Origin: Nocardia niigatensis NBRC 100131
GTDB taxonomy: Bacteria; Actinomycetota; Actinomycetes; Mycobacteriales; Mycobacteriaceae
Direction of reading: 5' to 3'
DNA: 64,000 nt
NCBI RefSeq assembly: GCF_000308655.1
Contig: NZ_BAGC01000110.1
Span: forward strand, 1 to 64,000
The translations under genes and the position numbers were made by a program. Shown here one piece after another: positions 22,139 to 30,746 of this stretch (its first letter is position 1; each line of letters opens with the position of its first letter). Below the pieces are notes generated by a model that was not told where the DNA came from, made no database searches, and saw only the letters and a list, made by a program, of their open reading frames with translations.

Positions 22139-23308
22139 TTGAACGTGCTGCGCGGGCACAAGACGCTGTTGTCGAATCTGTCTCTGATCCTGCTCTTCGC
22201 GGTCGGAGCCGGCTATCTGCTCATCCACGTGGCGCGTGTGCGCCCACCGGGCGGCAGTTACACCGTCACCGTGCAACTGGATCGCTCGGGCGGTTTACAG
22301 GCGGGCAACGACGTCACGTGGCGCGGGTTCCGGGTGGGCTCGGTCAAGCAGATCGCGATCCGCGACGGCGGCGCCGGGGTGTCGGCGGTCGCGGAAATCG
22401 AGAACAAGTACCGGATCCCGGCCGATGCCCAGATCGCGGTCTCGGCGCTGTCGGCCGCTGGCGAGCAGTACATCGACTTCCGGCCGAATACCGACAATCC
22501 GCCCTATCTGCGCGATGGCCAGGTGGTGCGATTCGACCGCGGCCGGATCTCCACGCCGACGCCCGTCTCGGAGACGCTGACCGATACCAGCGAGCTCATC
22601 GCACAGGTCGATCCGGAGAAGCTCGGCGTGATCCTCGACAATCTCGACACCGCGCTCAGCGGCGGGCCCGATCAGCTGCGCGGCCTCATCGACGGATTGA
22701 GCATCGCCACCACGGGTTTGGACAACCGGCTGCCGCAGACCATCAGCCTCATCGAGAATCTGCGCGTCATCGCCGGCACCACCTCGCACGCGCAGCCCGA
22801 TCTCGCCACGCTGACCCACAATGCGTCCGGACTGGTCGACCAGGCCCGCGCGGCCGACAGCGAACTGCGGCGATTACTCGACCACGGGCCGGGAGAGCTG
22901 GGTGTCGCCGAGGCGGTCCTGGACCGGGACATGGATCCGATCCAGAGCCTGGTCACCAATATGTCGGCCATCGTGCGGTCCGCGCTGCTGCGGCAGCCCG
23001 CGCTGCGCGCCCTGTTCCCGGCGCTGGTGGTCGGGACCTCCGCGATGGGCGTGCCCGCCCACGACGGCGAGTTCTACACCATCGTGGACGCCTGGCTGCG
23101 GCCGTGGTGCAACTATCCGACCCGGACCGTGCCCGCGTCCATCGCGACCGTGCCGATCTTCAACCGCTGGAACTACTGCGACAATCCGCCCGACGACCAG
23201 CAGATTCGCGGGTCCGCCAACGCACCGCGCCCGGACGTCCCCAACAATGGCGCGCACCGGCCGACCGGGGCCGACCCGAATGATCGGACGCTGCCGCCGG
23301 TTCGGTGA
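22139..23308 (+). CDS. Mce family (MlaD-like) protein
   Basis: A 389-residue protein with one N-terminal membrane segment (LSNLSLILLFAVGAGYLLIH) and an MlaD/Mce domain: VTVQLDRSGGLQAGNDVTWR, then GVSAVAEIENKYRIPADAQI. A long helical region and a proline-rich tail follow. Mce proteins form hexameric tunnels that carry lipids or sterols through the envelope. TTG at 22139 is chosen because GGTGGAGG precedes it; the open frame starts at 22058. Mce genes usually come in six-gene operons with YrbE permeases. This one is alone, so it would have to join another complex or work differently. Confidence 0.88.
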   Translation: MNVLRGHKTLLSNLSLILLFAVGAGYLLIHVARVRPPGGSYTVTVQLDRSGGLQAGNDVTWRGFRVGSVKQIAIRDGGAGVSAVAEIENKYRIPADAQIAVSALSAAGEQYIDFRPNTDNPPYLRDGQVVRFDRGRISTPTPVSETLTDTSELIAQVDPEKLGVILDNLDTALSGGPDQLRGLIDGLSIATTGLDNRLPQTISLIENLRVIAGTTSHAQPDLATLTHNASGLVDQARAADSELRRLLDHGPGELGVAEAVLDRDMDPIQSLVTNMSAIVRSALLRQPALRALFPALVVGTSAMGVPAHDGEFYTIVDAWLRPWCNYPTRTVPASIATVPIFNRWNYCDNPPDDQQIRGSANAPRPDVPNNGAHRPTGADPNDRTLPPVR

Positions 23309-23506
23309 CACCTTGCATACCGATTCGGCGAAATCGGGCGTGTCGGCGCGCCTGCCGCGGTTTATCCCGCGAATCTCGTTTTCCACCCGTCAGAATGATC
23401 ATCGGTACCCAGTGGTCCCATGCTTGTGCCAACGAAGAATGTCCCTTGCCCTGACAGCGGCATCGAACAGGGCGGCGGGCCGAGGCTAGGAGAGGGTCGA
23501 AACTCG

Positions 23507-24025
23507 ATGATGAGCAGAAGTTCCCTCGGCTTGGCGGCGCGATCGGCGGTCATCGCCGGTGTGGCGGTCGCAGGATTCGCGGCGGCGCCCGCGCAAGCCG
23601 ATCCATTGTGGCCGGGCGGACCGGATGTACCCGGTGTTCCGGCGATCGTCCCGGGCATCGCGCCCGGCGATGTCAACGCGCCGTGCCAGACGGCGGGCAC
23701 TCGTGCCTGCCTCAAGCTCGGCAGCAATGAAGCGTGGCTGATGGACAACGGCAAGGTCGTCTTCGGCCCCACGCCGATCTCGCACGGCATGCCCGGATTC
23801 GAGACGCCGCCGGGGGTGTTCCACGTGTCGTTCAAGAAGCCGTTCCACTGGAGCACCATGCACAACGCTCCGATGGAGTACGCGGTGTTCTTCAACGGGG
23901 ACATCGCCTTCCACATCGGACCGGTGGACAAGAAGTCGCACGGCTGCATCCGGATGACGCCGGACGGGGCGCGCGAATTCTTCAACTATCTGAACCCGGG
24001 CGACACGGTCGAGGTAGTGCCGTAA
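23507..24025 (+). CDS. Secreted L,D-transpeptidase (YkuD domain)
   Basis: A 172-residue exported peptidoglycan cross-linking enzyme. A signal peptide (SAVIAGVAVAGFAAAPAQA, cleavage before DPLWPGG) is followed by the YkuD catalytic domain. The catalytic motif FHIGPVDKKSHGCIRM has the nucleophilic Cys in SHGCIRM, and HGMPGFETPPGVFHV lies upstream. It probably makes 3-3 cross-links in the cell wall. It is smaller than mycobacterial LdtA/B and has no Ig-like domains. Two adjacent ATGs (23507, 23510) can start it. It ends before a strong terminator. Confidence 0.92.
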   Translation: MMSRSSLGLAARSAVIAGVAVAGFAAAPAQADPLWPGGPDVPGVPAIVPGIAPGDVNAPCQTAGTRACLKLGSNEAWLMDNGKVVFGPTPISHGMPGFETPPGVFHVSFKKPFHWSTMHNAPMEYAVFFNGDIAFHIGPVDKKSHGCIRMTPDGAREFFNYLNPGDTVEVVP

Positions 24026-24050
24026 AGGCGACCGGAATCGGGATGGGAGG

Positions 24051-24079
24051 GCCCCCTCCGGCAGCTGTCCGGAGGGGGC
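24051..24079. terminator. Strong hairpin terminator
   Basis: GCCCCCTCCGG (24051-24061) pairs perfectly with CCGGAGGGGGC (24069-24079) around a 7-base loop, between the ends of the convergent L,D-transpeptidase and SgcJ/EcaC-like genes. Confidence 0.85.
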
Positions 24080-24115
24080 TCGCTCATCTCCGGGTAGCGC
24101 CGGAGATCCGCGCGG

Positions 24116-24574
24116 CTAGGCCGCGCAGTTGTGGTACGAGGTCACCAGCCAGCGTCCGTCGCGATGAATCAGGGTCCAGGTGGCCACGATCCAGCCGTCG
24201 GCGGGCGGCTCGGACCGGCCCGCGAGCACCACGGCGCTGCGGCTGACCACGATGGCGGTGCCCGGGACCGGGAAACGCACCTGCTGCGGTTCGTCGACGG
24301 TGTGCGAATCCTTCAGCGGGCCCGCGAAACCGGCGGCCATGGAGGCCCGGACCGCCTCGCTGCCGACGTTCACCACGCCGCGCACGACGGAGGTGGCGTC
24401 GGGGTCGTAGTCGGCGATGAAGGCGTCGGCGTCATTGGCGGCCCAGGCGCGGTAGAGGTTCTTCAGGACATCGAGGACGGCCTCGCGGTCGGTGTGGCCT
24501 GCGGTCTCGGTCGGGTGCACAGCGGTGTCGGTCCTGGTTTCCTCCTCGGATGGCGGCCGCGGTGAGCGGCTCAC
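24116..24574 (-). CDS. SgcJ/EcaC family (SnoaL-like) protein
   Basis: A 152-residue NTF2-like protein. After a polar 30-residue N-terminus comes DREAVLDVLKNLYRAWAAND and FIADYDPDATSVVRGVVNVG, typical of SgcJ/EcaC/DUF4440 members. It ends with the strand WTLIHRDGRWLVTSYHNCAA. Members are small cone-shaped barrels that bind or convert hydrophobic ligands; enzyme activity is shown for few. It is divergent from the ECF sigma gene (82-base gap), whose product carries a related SnoaL-like domain, so joint regulation is likely. Confidence 0.85.
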   Translation of the reverse strand: MSRSPRPPSEEETRTDTAVHPTETAGHTDREAVLDVLKNLYRAWAANDADAFIADYDPDATSVVRGVVNVGSEAVRASMAAGFAGPLKDSHTVDEPQQVRFPVPGTAIVVSRSAVVLAGRSEPPADGWIVATWTLIHRDGRWLVTSYHNCAA

Positions 24575-24656
24575 GAGTACCTACCGGCGAGGTGTGCCCG
24601 ATTCATCGCGGCGGGTGTACAAATTTCGGCAGAGCCTGGATTCGAGGAGTGAGGGC

Positions 24657-25604
24657 ATGGCGAACACGGACTTCGAAGCGGACACCGGCCGCTACCGACG
24701 GGAATTGCTCGCGCATTGCTACCGCATGCTCGGGTCCGTCCACGACGCCGAGGATCTGGTGCAGGAAACCTATCTGCGGGCCTGGCGAGCCCGCGACAGC
24801 TACGACGAGAAGCGGGCCGGGATGCGAACCTGGCTGTACCGCATCGCGACCAATGCCTGCCTGACCGCGCTCGAACAGCGCGGGCGGCGGCCGATGCCGT
24901 CGGGACTCGGCCACGAGCCCGGCGACGATCCGCGCGAGACGCTGGTACACGGCGGGGAGATCCCGTGGCTGCAACCGATTCCGGACTCGCTGCTGGGCGA
25001 TCCCTCGGAAGCCGCTGTGGCCCAGGGCAGTCTGCGGCTGGCGCTGGTCGCGGCCATGCAGCAGTTGCCCGCCAAGCAGCGGGCGGTGCTGGTGCTGCGC
25101 GAGGTGCTCGGCTGGCCCGCCGCCGAGGTGGCGCGGGCGCTGGACATGACCCCGGCGGCGGTGAACAGCGCGCTGCAGCGGGCACGGAAGACACTGGACC
25201 AGAACGGCATTCGAGAGGACGAGGTGTCCGAGTCCGCCGAGCAGCGGTCGGTGGTGGACAGCTACGTCACGGCCTTCCGCAATGCCGATCTGGCGGCGCT
25301 CGAGAAGCTGCTGTCCGACGACGTGATCATGGAAATGCCGCCCATGCTCAATTGGTACCTGGGGCGTGCGGCCTACATCGGTTTCATGGCACGCGTTTTC
25401 GACATGAACGGCACCGATTGGCGCCTGGAGCCGATCGGAGCCAACGGCCAGCCGGCACTGGCGGCCTACATCCGCGACGGCGACGGGTACGCCCTGCACA
25501 CGCTGCAGGTCTTCACGATCCGCGACGGCCTGGTCACGAATCTGATCGCCTACCAGGTCGAGGAGATCTTCCGGCTCTTCGACCTGCCGGCCCGATTGCC
25601 CTGA
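24657..25604 (+). CDS. ECF sigma factor with C-terminal SnoaL-like domain (SigG-like)
   Basis: A 315-residue RNA polymerase sigma factor. Region 2 is near residues 18-85 (ELLAHCYRMLGSVHDAEDLV, QETYLRAWRARDSYD). Region 4 is near 130-185 (QLPAKQRAVLVLREVLGWPA, AEVARALDMTPAAVNSALQR). The last 110 residues (VDSYVTAFRNADLAALEKLL onward) form a SnoaL/NTF2-like domain. In this class that domain stays attached and regulates the sigma factor in place of a separate anti-sigma protein. ATG at 24657 is the start that opens with the sigma fold; the frame itself is open from 24492. Mycobacterial SigG is the nearest named relative. Confidence 0.88.
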   Translation: MANTDFEADTGRYRRELLAHCYRMLGSVHDAEDLVQETYLRAWRARDSYDEKRAGMRTWLYRIATNACLTALEQRGRRPMPSGLGHEPGDDPRETLVHGGEIPWLQPIPDSLLGDPSEAAVAQGSLRLALVAAMQQLPAKQRAVLVLREVLGWPAAEVARALDMTPAAVNSALQRARKTLDQNGIREDEVSESAEQRSVVDSYVTAFRNADLAALEKLLSDDVIMEMPPMLNWYLGRAAYIGFMARVFDMNGTDWRLEPIGANGQPALAAYIRDGDGYALHTLQVFTIRDGLVTNLIAYQVEEIFRLFDLPARLP

Positions 25605-25607
25605 GCC

Positions 25608-28600
25608 TCAGTCGTTCTCACCGACCGATACCAGCAGACCGTGGTCGTGCGCGAAGGCCGCGGCCTCGGTCCGGCTGGCCACGCCGAGCTTGGTGAGAAT
25701 CCGGGAGACGTGCACGCCGGCGGTATTGGCACTGATGAACAGTTCGGCCGCCAGACCACGATTGCTCATGCCCCTGGCGACCAGCCGGAGCACGTCCAGT
25801 TCGCGCGGGGTCAGGCCATGCCGGCCGGATGTGGTGCCGCCCTGCGTTTTCGGTGCCGCTACGCCGTGCGCGGTGGTGAGGCGGGCCCGTTCGGCCAGCC
25901 GCTCGGCCGCCGCCAGCAGCGGCTGCGCGCCCAGCCGGGTCGCGATCTCGGTGGCCTCCCGCAGGTCCGCGTCGGCTGCGGCGCGATTCCCCTCGGCCGC
26001 ATGCGATTCCGCGGCGTCGATCAGGGCGGCGGCCACCTCGAGCGGTCGTTCGAGCGCACGCCAGGCGGCGGCCGCCTCCGTCCAGCGGGCCGCCGAACCA
26101 GCGAGGCGCGCGGTGAACACGGTGCGGTAGGCCGCATCGACCGGCGATGGCGCGGGCAATGTGTCGCCCAGGGCGAGCAGTTCCGCGGGCGCGCCGACGG
26201 TGCGGGCGGCCAGCGCCACCAGCGGCCACGCGTCGTGCGGATGCGCGAACAGCGTTGCGACACCGTCGTCTTCGGCGAGCACCCCGGCCAGCGCCGCCGC
26301 CGCGCCGGCCTCGTCGCCCGCCACCAGGTCCACTGAGCAGTTCAGCGCGACGAGTTCGAGCCGGTACTGCGCGGCCCACCGGCTGTCACCGAGCAGGCGA
26401 CCGGCTTCGGCCGCCGCCTCCCGCGCGTCGTCGACGTTCCCTTCCGCCAGCGAGATTCGCGCGAAGCACAGGGTCAGCGCCGCCCGGCTCAGGGGCGGCA
26501 GCTGGTCGAACTGCGTCTCGTCGACCACGGCCCGGGCCTCGTCCCAGCGGCCGAGCGCGGCCAGCGCCTGCGCCCATTTGACGAACAGGATCGGCGCGGA
26601 TTCGGAGAACCGGAACGACTCGTGCGCCGCCCGCAGCCCCTGCCGGACCGCGGTGATCGCGGCGTCGTATCGACCGGCGGCGACCAGCACGGCCGACTCC
26701 CAGGTGGCGACATCGACCACGATCCGGGCGTCCCCGGCCGCGGCGGCCGCCCGATGCGCCTCCGCGAAATGATCCAGCGCCCAGTCGGTTTCGTCCGTAC
26801 TCGCTCCGACGATCGCCAGCGCGTCATCCGCCGCTCCTTCGGCGGCCGCCGCGGCGCCCGCCAGCCCGAGATGGGCGTGCGCCCGCGCCACGAGCGCGTC
26901 CGCGCCGAGTCGCCGCGCGATAGCCAGCGCCGCACCGGCGTCCGCCGCCGACCCCGCCGCATCCCCTCGGAAGATCCGCGCGGAGGCCGACTGCACCAGC
27001 GCCTCGGCGCGCTCGGATCCGGCCGATTGCACCGGCAGCAGCGCCAGCGCCCGCGTCAGATCCGTGCCGGGCCCGGCCCCGGTGGTGCCCCGCAGATACG
27101 CCCGCCGCCGATACATGCGCGCCACCCGCTCGGTCGCGCGCGAATCGTCCTCCCCGTCGCCCGCCGACCGGCCATCGGACCTCGATTGGGCTGCGCCAGC
27201 GGCGGACTCGGCCACGAGGGGGATCCGCGGGGGCGGCGCCGTATCGCCCGCCGGGTCGAGCATGGCCAGCGCGGCGTCCGCGGCGGCGATGCCGCGCTCG
27301 GTCGCGCCGCAGGCCACGGCGACGTCGACGACCTGTTCCAGCACAGCAAGTTTCGTGGTGGGCAGGATCCGCGCGGCATCGGCCACCCGGTCCCAGAGCA
27401 CGAGGATCTGTTCCAGCAGGCGGAGCCGTTCGGGGTGGGTGGCCGGGACGGCGGTGGCGGCCGACCAGTAGGCACGCAGGGCCTGCTCCAGGTCACCGGC
27501 GGCGCGGGCGTGGCGGGCCAGATCGGCGCGGGATTCGGCGTCGAGGGCGTCGCCGCGGGCGCGCAGGGTCGCGGCCGCGCGGGCGTGCAAGCGGGTGCGC
27601 TCGCCGGGCAGCAGCTGATCGTAGACGGCCTGGCGGATGAGGCCGTGCCGGAATTCGTAACCGGTGTCGGTGGTGTGCAGCAGGTGGCGGTCGACCAATT
27701 CCCGTAGCGCCCGGTGTAGTTCGTCCGGGGGTAGGTCGACGGCGGCGGCCAGCAGTTCGTGGTGGACCGGGGAGCCGAGCACCGCGGCCGGGGGCACCAC
27801 GGCGAGAGCCGGTGCGGAGAGGCCGGATTGGAAGCCGAGCAGCAGGTCGGTCAGGTCGGCGGGCAGGTGGTCGGGACACTGGCCCAGCGCCTCGACGAAC
27901 AGCGGGTTACCGCCACTGCGCTCGAAAACCCTGGTGATGAGCCCGGGTTCGGGCTCGCGGGCGAGCAGGGCGGCGAGCTGACGGCCCACCTCGTGCCGGG
28001 TCAGCGGGTGCACCTCGAGCACCCTCACCCCCGGGTTGCGGCGCAGTTCGGCGACCAGACCGCGCAGCGGACCGGCCTCACCGGGACGGTAGGTGCCGAC
28101 CAGCAGCGCATCCGCGTCGGCGAGATTGGCGGCCAGGAAGGTGAGCAGTTCACGGCTGGCGTCATCGGCCCAGTGCAGATCCTCGAGAATGAGCACCACC
28201 GGCCGGGTCATGGCCAGTTGTTCCAGCAGCGTGAGGATTTCGCCGAACAGGCGGATCCGGTCGGCCTCCGGGGCGGCGCCGCCGGTCTGGACGGCCAACT
28301 GGGGCAGCCAGTTCGCCAGTGCCGGGTGCGGCGGAAGCAGGGTGGCCACCGCCTCGGCGCCGAGCTGCCGGACCAGTCCGCGCAACACCGTCAGGAAGGG
28401 CGCGTAGGCCACGCCACCGGTCCCGAGCTCCGGGCAGCGACCGAGCAGCACCAGCGTGCCGGCGGCCAGTCGCTCGGTGAACTCGCCCACCAGCCGGGAT
28501 TTCCCGATGCCGGCCTCACCGGCGATCAGCACGGTCTGCGTGCCGGCGTCACCTACCGCCTCGACCAGCGCGGACACCTCAGCCGCCCGCCCAACCAGGA

Positions 28601-28673
28601 CACTACTGCCGGGAAAACTCACCACTCCATGATCATGCCGCGACACGCACAATTCGCCCACTCGACAGGCCAT
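25608..28673 (-). CDS. LAL-type transcriptional regulator (AAA ATPase with LuxR HTH)
   Basis: A 1021-residue regulator of the large ATP-binding LuxR family. The N-terminal STAND/AAA ATPase shows Walker A LIAGEAGIGKSRLVGEF (about residue 50) and Walker B VVLILEDLHWADDASRELLT. A long alanine-rich helical repeat region follows, and a C-terminal LuxR helix-turn-helix: LTPRELDVLRLVARGMSNRG, FISANTAGVHVSRILTKLGV. Such proteins activate nearby gene sets on ligand or protein binding. GTG 28625 or 28622 could be the true start, giving VSFPGSSVLVGR at the N-terminus. It is convergent with the sigma gene (3-base gap) and divergent from the membrane protein at 28756. Confidence 0.92.
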   Translation of the reverse strand: MACRVGELCVSRHDHGVVSFPGSSVLVGRAAEVSALVEAVGDAGTQTVLIAGEAGIGKSRLVGEFTERLAAGTLVLLGRCPELGTGGVAYAPFLTVLRGLVRQLGAEAVATLLPPHPALANWLPQLAVQTGGAAPEADRIRLFGEILTLLEQLAMTRPVVLILEDLHWADDASRELLTFLAANLADADALLVGTYRPGEAGPLRGLVAELRRNPGVRVLEVHPLTRHEVGRQLAALLAREPEPGLITRVFERSGGNPLFVEALGQCPDHLPADLTDLLLGFQSGLSAPALAVVPPAAVLGSPVHHELLAAAVDLPPDELHRALRELVDRHLLHTTDTGYEFRHGLIRQAVYDQLLPGERTRLHARAAATLRARGDALDAESRADLARHARAAGDLEQALRAYWSAATAVPATHPERLRLLEQILVLWDRVADAARILPTTKLAVLEQVVDVAVACGATERGIAAADAALAMLDPAGDTAPPPRIPLVAESAAGAAQSRSDGRSAGDGEDDSRATERVARMYRRRAYLRGTTGAGPGTDLTRALALLPVQSAGSERAEALVQSASARIFRGDAAGSAADAGAALAIARRLGADALVARAHAHLGLAGAAAAAEGAADDALAIVGASTDETDWALDHFAEAHRAAAAAGDARIVVDVATWESAVLVAAGRYDAAITAVRQGLRAAHESFRFSESAPILFVKWAQALAALGRWDEARAVVDETQFDQLPPLSRAALTLCFARISLAEGNVDDAREAAAEAGRLLGDSRWAAQYRLELVALNCSVDLVAGDEAGAAAALAGVLAEDDGVATLFAHPHDAWPLVALAARTVGAPAELLALGDTLPAPSPVDAAYRTVFTARLAGSAARWTEAAAAWRALERPLEVAAALIDAAESHAAEGNRAAADADLREATEIATRLGAQPLLAAAERLAERARLTTAHGVAAPKTQGGTTSGRHGLTPRELDVLRLVARGMSNRGLAAELFISANTAGVHVSRILTKLGVASRTEAAAFAHDHGLLVSVGEND

Positions 28674-28755
28674 TTCGCAGTCCGTTCACAGCTTCACGGG
28701 GCTTATAGTGCACGCGGCGCTATCGCCGGAGCTATCGGTATGTGGATGGGCAGGA

Positions 28756-29949
28756 ATGACGGTCGAGAACCCGACAAGGGTGTCGGTGCACGAAGCGTGG
28801 GTGGCAACGGATCGCGACGGTGGCCGGCGGTGGTGGCCGGTGATCCTGACGCTGGTCGTGATCCTGGTGGTCGCGGCCGCGGTCGCGGGATGGATGATCG
28901 GCGGGCGCGGCGACCGGTCACCCGCGGCGGCGGCGCGCGCCGATCTGGACGCCGCCCGGGTGGCGCTGATCAACGCGCCCGGGGCGCATTACACCGGCCG
29001 CCTGACCGTGCCAGGCGGCAAGAAGGCGACCATCGACCTGCGGGTCACGAATGTCGGCGACGCGTCGGGAACCCTGGAGTTCGCACCGGGAAAACCGCTG
29101 TCGTACCTGAGAATCGGCGGCAAGACCTTCGTGCAGGGCAACACCGAGGCCTGGATCGGATACGGCTTCTCCGCCGACGACGCCGCCCGTTCCGACGGAC
29201 AGCAACTGCTCGAACCCCCGGCGATCGGCGGCCTCGACGTGCCGGCGACCCTGACGCCCTCGGTCCTCGGGCGGCAGCTGGACCCCAATGCGGAAGCGCG
29301 CAAGGCGGTCACGGCGGGACCCTCCATCGCCATTGACGGCCGGCGGTCCACCCCGCTCATCAGCGGCGCGGTCACCACCTACGTGAGCTCCGGGCAGGTC
29401 GATCGGATCACCGAGCGGGCCTTCGACATTCAGGTGGCGCCCATGACCACGGACGAGGTCGCCGGGCTCTACGGCGACCTGCGGACCGCGGCCGCCGCGA
29501 CCGAGAACGCCACCGACTCGGAAACCAAGATCACCGTCGCGGGCAGCTGGAGCGACCCGTGCGGACCGGACTGCACCGCGATCGAAACCCTGTCCAGCGC
29601 ACGGCAACCGTTCGACGCGGCGACGGTCTCCGCGCCACCGGCGGACGACATCCCCGTGTGGTATCAGATGGTCCTCAACGTCAACGGGATCGTCATGCCC
29701 ACCCCGCTGTGCACCGGCGTCCTGCCGATACCGATGAACGCAACGGCGACAGTGTCCTGTCCGTTCACCATCGAGGCCGAGGGCGGAACCGTCGACGCGG
29801 TCCTGAAGAACCACCCGCTGATGGGCCGGGTCCGTGCCGACGCCCTCGTCACCGCCGTCGACGGCAATGCCACGCGCAGCAGGGCCAAGACCGCGTGCCC
29901 GGTAGAACGGGTCGAGGGGTCCGCGTTCTGGACCAAGCCCGGCTGCTGA
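28756..29949 (+). CDS. Membrane-anchored secreted protein of unknown function
   Basis: A 397-residue protein with a short cytoplasmic N-terminus, one transmembrane helix (WWPVILTLVVILVVAAAVAG) and a large external part. The outer domain is built like LppX/LprG-type or other lipid-facing beta proteins (LTVPGGKKATIDLRVTNVGD, TFVQGNTEAWIGYGFSADDA). It contains a Cys pair (DPCGPDCTAIET) and further cysteines near the end, presumably disulfide-bonded. ATG 28756 follows a GGGCAGGA site. It diverges from the LAL regulator and ends directly at the TetR gene. No specific family is recognised. Confidence 0.75.
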   Translation: MTVENPTRVSVHEAWVATDRDGGRRWWPVILTLVVILVVAAAVAGWMIGGRGDRSPAAAARADLDAARVALINAPGAHYTGRLTVPGGKKATIDLRVTNVGDASGTLEFAPGKPLSYLRIGGKTFVQGNTEAWIGYGFSADDAARSDGQQLLEPPAIGGLDVPATLTPSVLGRQLDPNAEARKAVTAGPSIAIDGRRSTPLISGAVTTYVSSGQVDRITERAFDIQVAPMTTDEVAGLYGDLRTAAAATENATDSETKITVAGSWSDPCGPDCTAIETLSSARQPFDAATVSAPPADDIPVWYQMVLNVNGIVMPTPLCTGVLPIPMNATATVSCPFTIEAEGGTVDAVLKNHPLMGRVRADALVTAVDGNATRSRAKTACPVERVEGSAFWTKPGC

Positions 29950-30588
29950 TCACGGGGCGGTCAGGAACCCCTCGACGATTCGGCGCACCTTGCCGACCGC
30001 GCTGTCGTCGCCCAGGCGCAGTGCGGTATTCGCCGATCCGAGCACGGCGTCGATCTGGAAGGCCGCCAGATCGGCGTCCAGGTCGGCGATCTGGCCGTGG
30101 TCGCGGGCGTAGGCCAGCTCACCCGCGAGCAGATCGATCCAGTCCTGCTGATTGGCGGCCAGCGCATCGCGCACCGGCCCGGGGCGGCTGTCGAATTCGG
30201 CCAGGTTCGCGGACTGGAAGCAGCCGCCCGCCAACCGGGGCGCCACGGCATAGTCGTCGATCCAGTGCTCGATCAGGGCCCGGAGTCGTTCGGCCCCACG
30301 GGGTTCTGCCAGCGCGGGCCGGACGACGGTGTCCTGGAAGACCGTGCGGAAGTAGTCGATGGTGGCGAGCTGCAGGGTTTCCTTGGTGCGGAACAGTGTT
30401 TGGATGCCCGCCTTGCTGAGCCCGGTGTCGGCGGCCAGGCGGCCGAAGCTCAAGCCTTCCAGGCTGTCCAGCGAGGCGATGTCCACGGCCCGGCCGAGCA
30501 CCACCTTGCGGGTGCGCGAGCCGCGCAGCAACCGCTTGTCGGTGATCTCGGTGTCGTCGGCGGCGGCTGCCGGAACCGGGTTTCCCAT
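29950..30588 (-). CDS. TetR family transcriptional regulator
   Basis: A 212-residue repressor. The N-terminal helix-turn-helix spans about residues 25-70: VVLGRAVDIASLDSLEGLSF, GRLAADTGLSKAGIQTLFRT. The C-terminal domain has the TetR_C pattern LIEHWIDDYAVAPRLAGGCF as in AcrR/YcdC relatives. ATG 30588 (MGNPVPAAAADDTEI) is preferred over the open frame from 30675. Its stop directly abuts that of the convergent membrane-protein gene. It is divergent from the PucR gene, and the intergenic region carries an inverted repeat that either regulator could use. Confidence 0.9.
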   Translation of the reverse strand: MGNPVPAAAADDTEITDKRLLRGSRTRKVVLGRAVDIASLDSLEGLSFGRLAADTGLSKAGIQTLFRTKETLQLATIDYFRTVFQDTVVRPALAEPRGAERLRALIEHWIDDYAVAPRLAGGCFQSANLAEFDSRPGPVRDALAANQQDWIDLLAGELAYARDHGQIADLDADLAAFQIDAVLGSANTALRLGDDSAVGKVRRIVEGFLTAP

Positions 30589-30707
30589 ACGGCCGATCGT
30601 ACTCCCGAATGTCCCCACGACCCGCCGCCCGGCTCGGCGCCCCCTGGCGGAACCGGTCAATGCATATTGCCGCACAAGGTGACCCGGGCTACAGTTACGC
30701 TCCAGTA

Positions 30708-30723
30708 GGAACGCTGGCGTTCC
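30708..30723. promoter_or_regulatory. Inverted repeat upstream of the PucR-type gene (candidate operator)
   Basis: GGAACGCTGGCGTTCC consists of perfect 7-base arms around TG. It ends 23 bases before the ATG of the PucR gene, about 120 bases from the divergent TetR start. Position and size fit an operator for autoregulation; alternatively it is a small hairpin in the mRNA leader. Confidence 0.5.
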
Positions 30724-30746
30724 CAGAGAGCTGTGGAGGATCGCGC

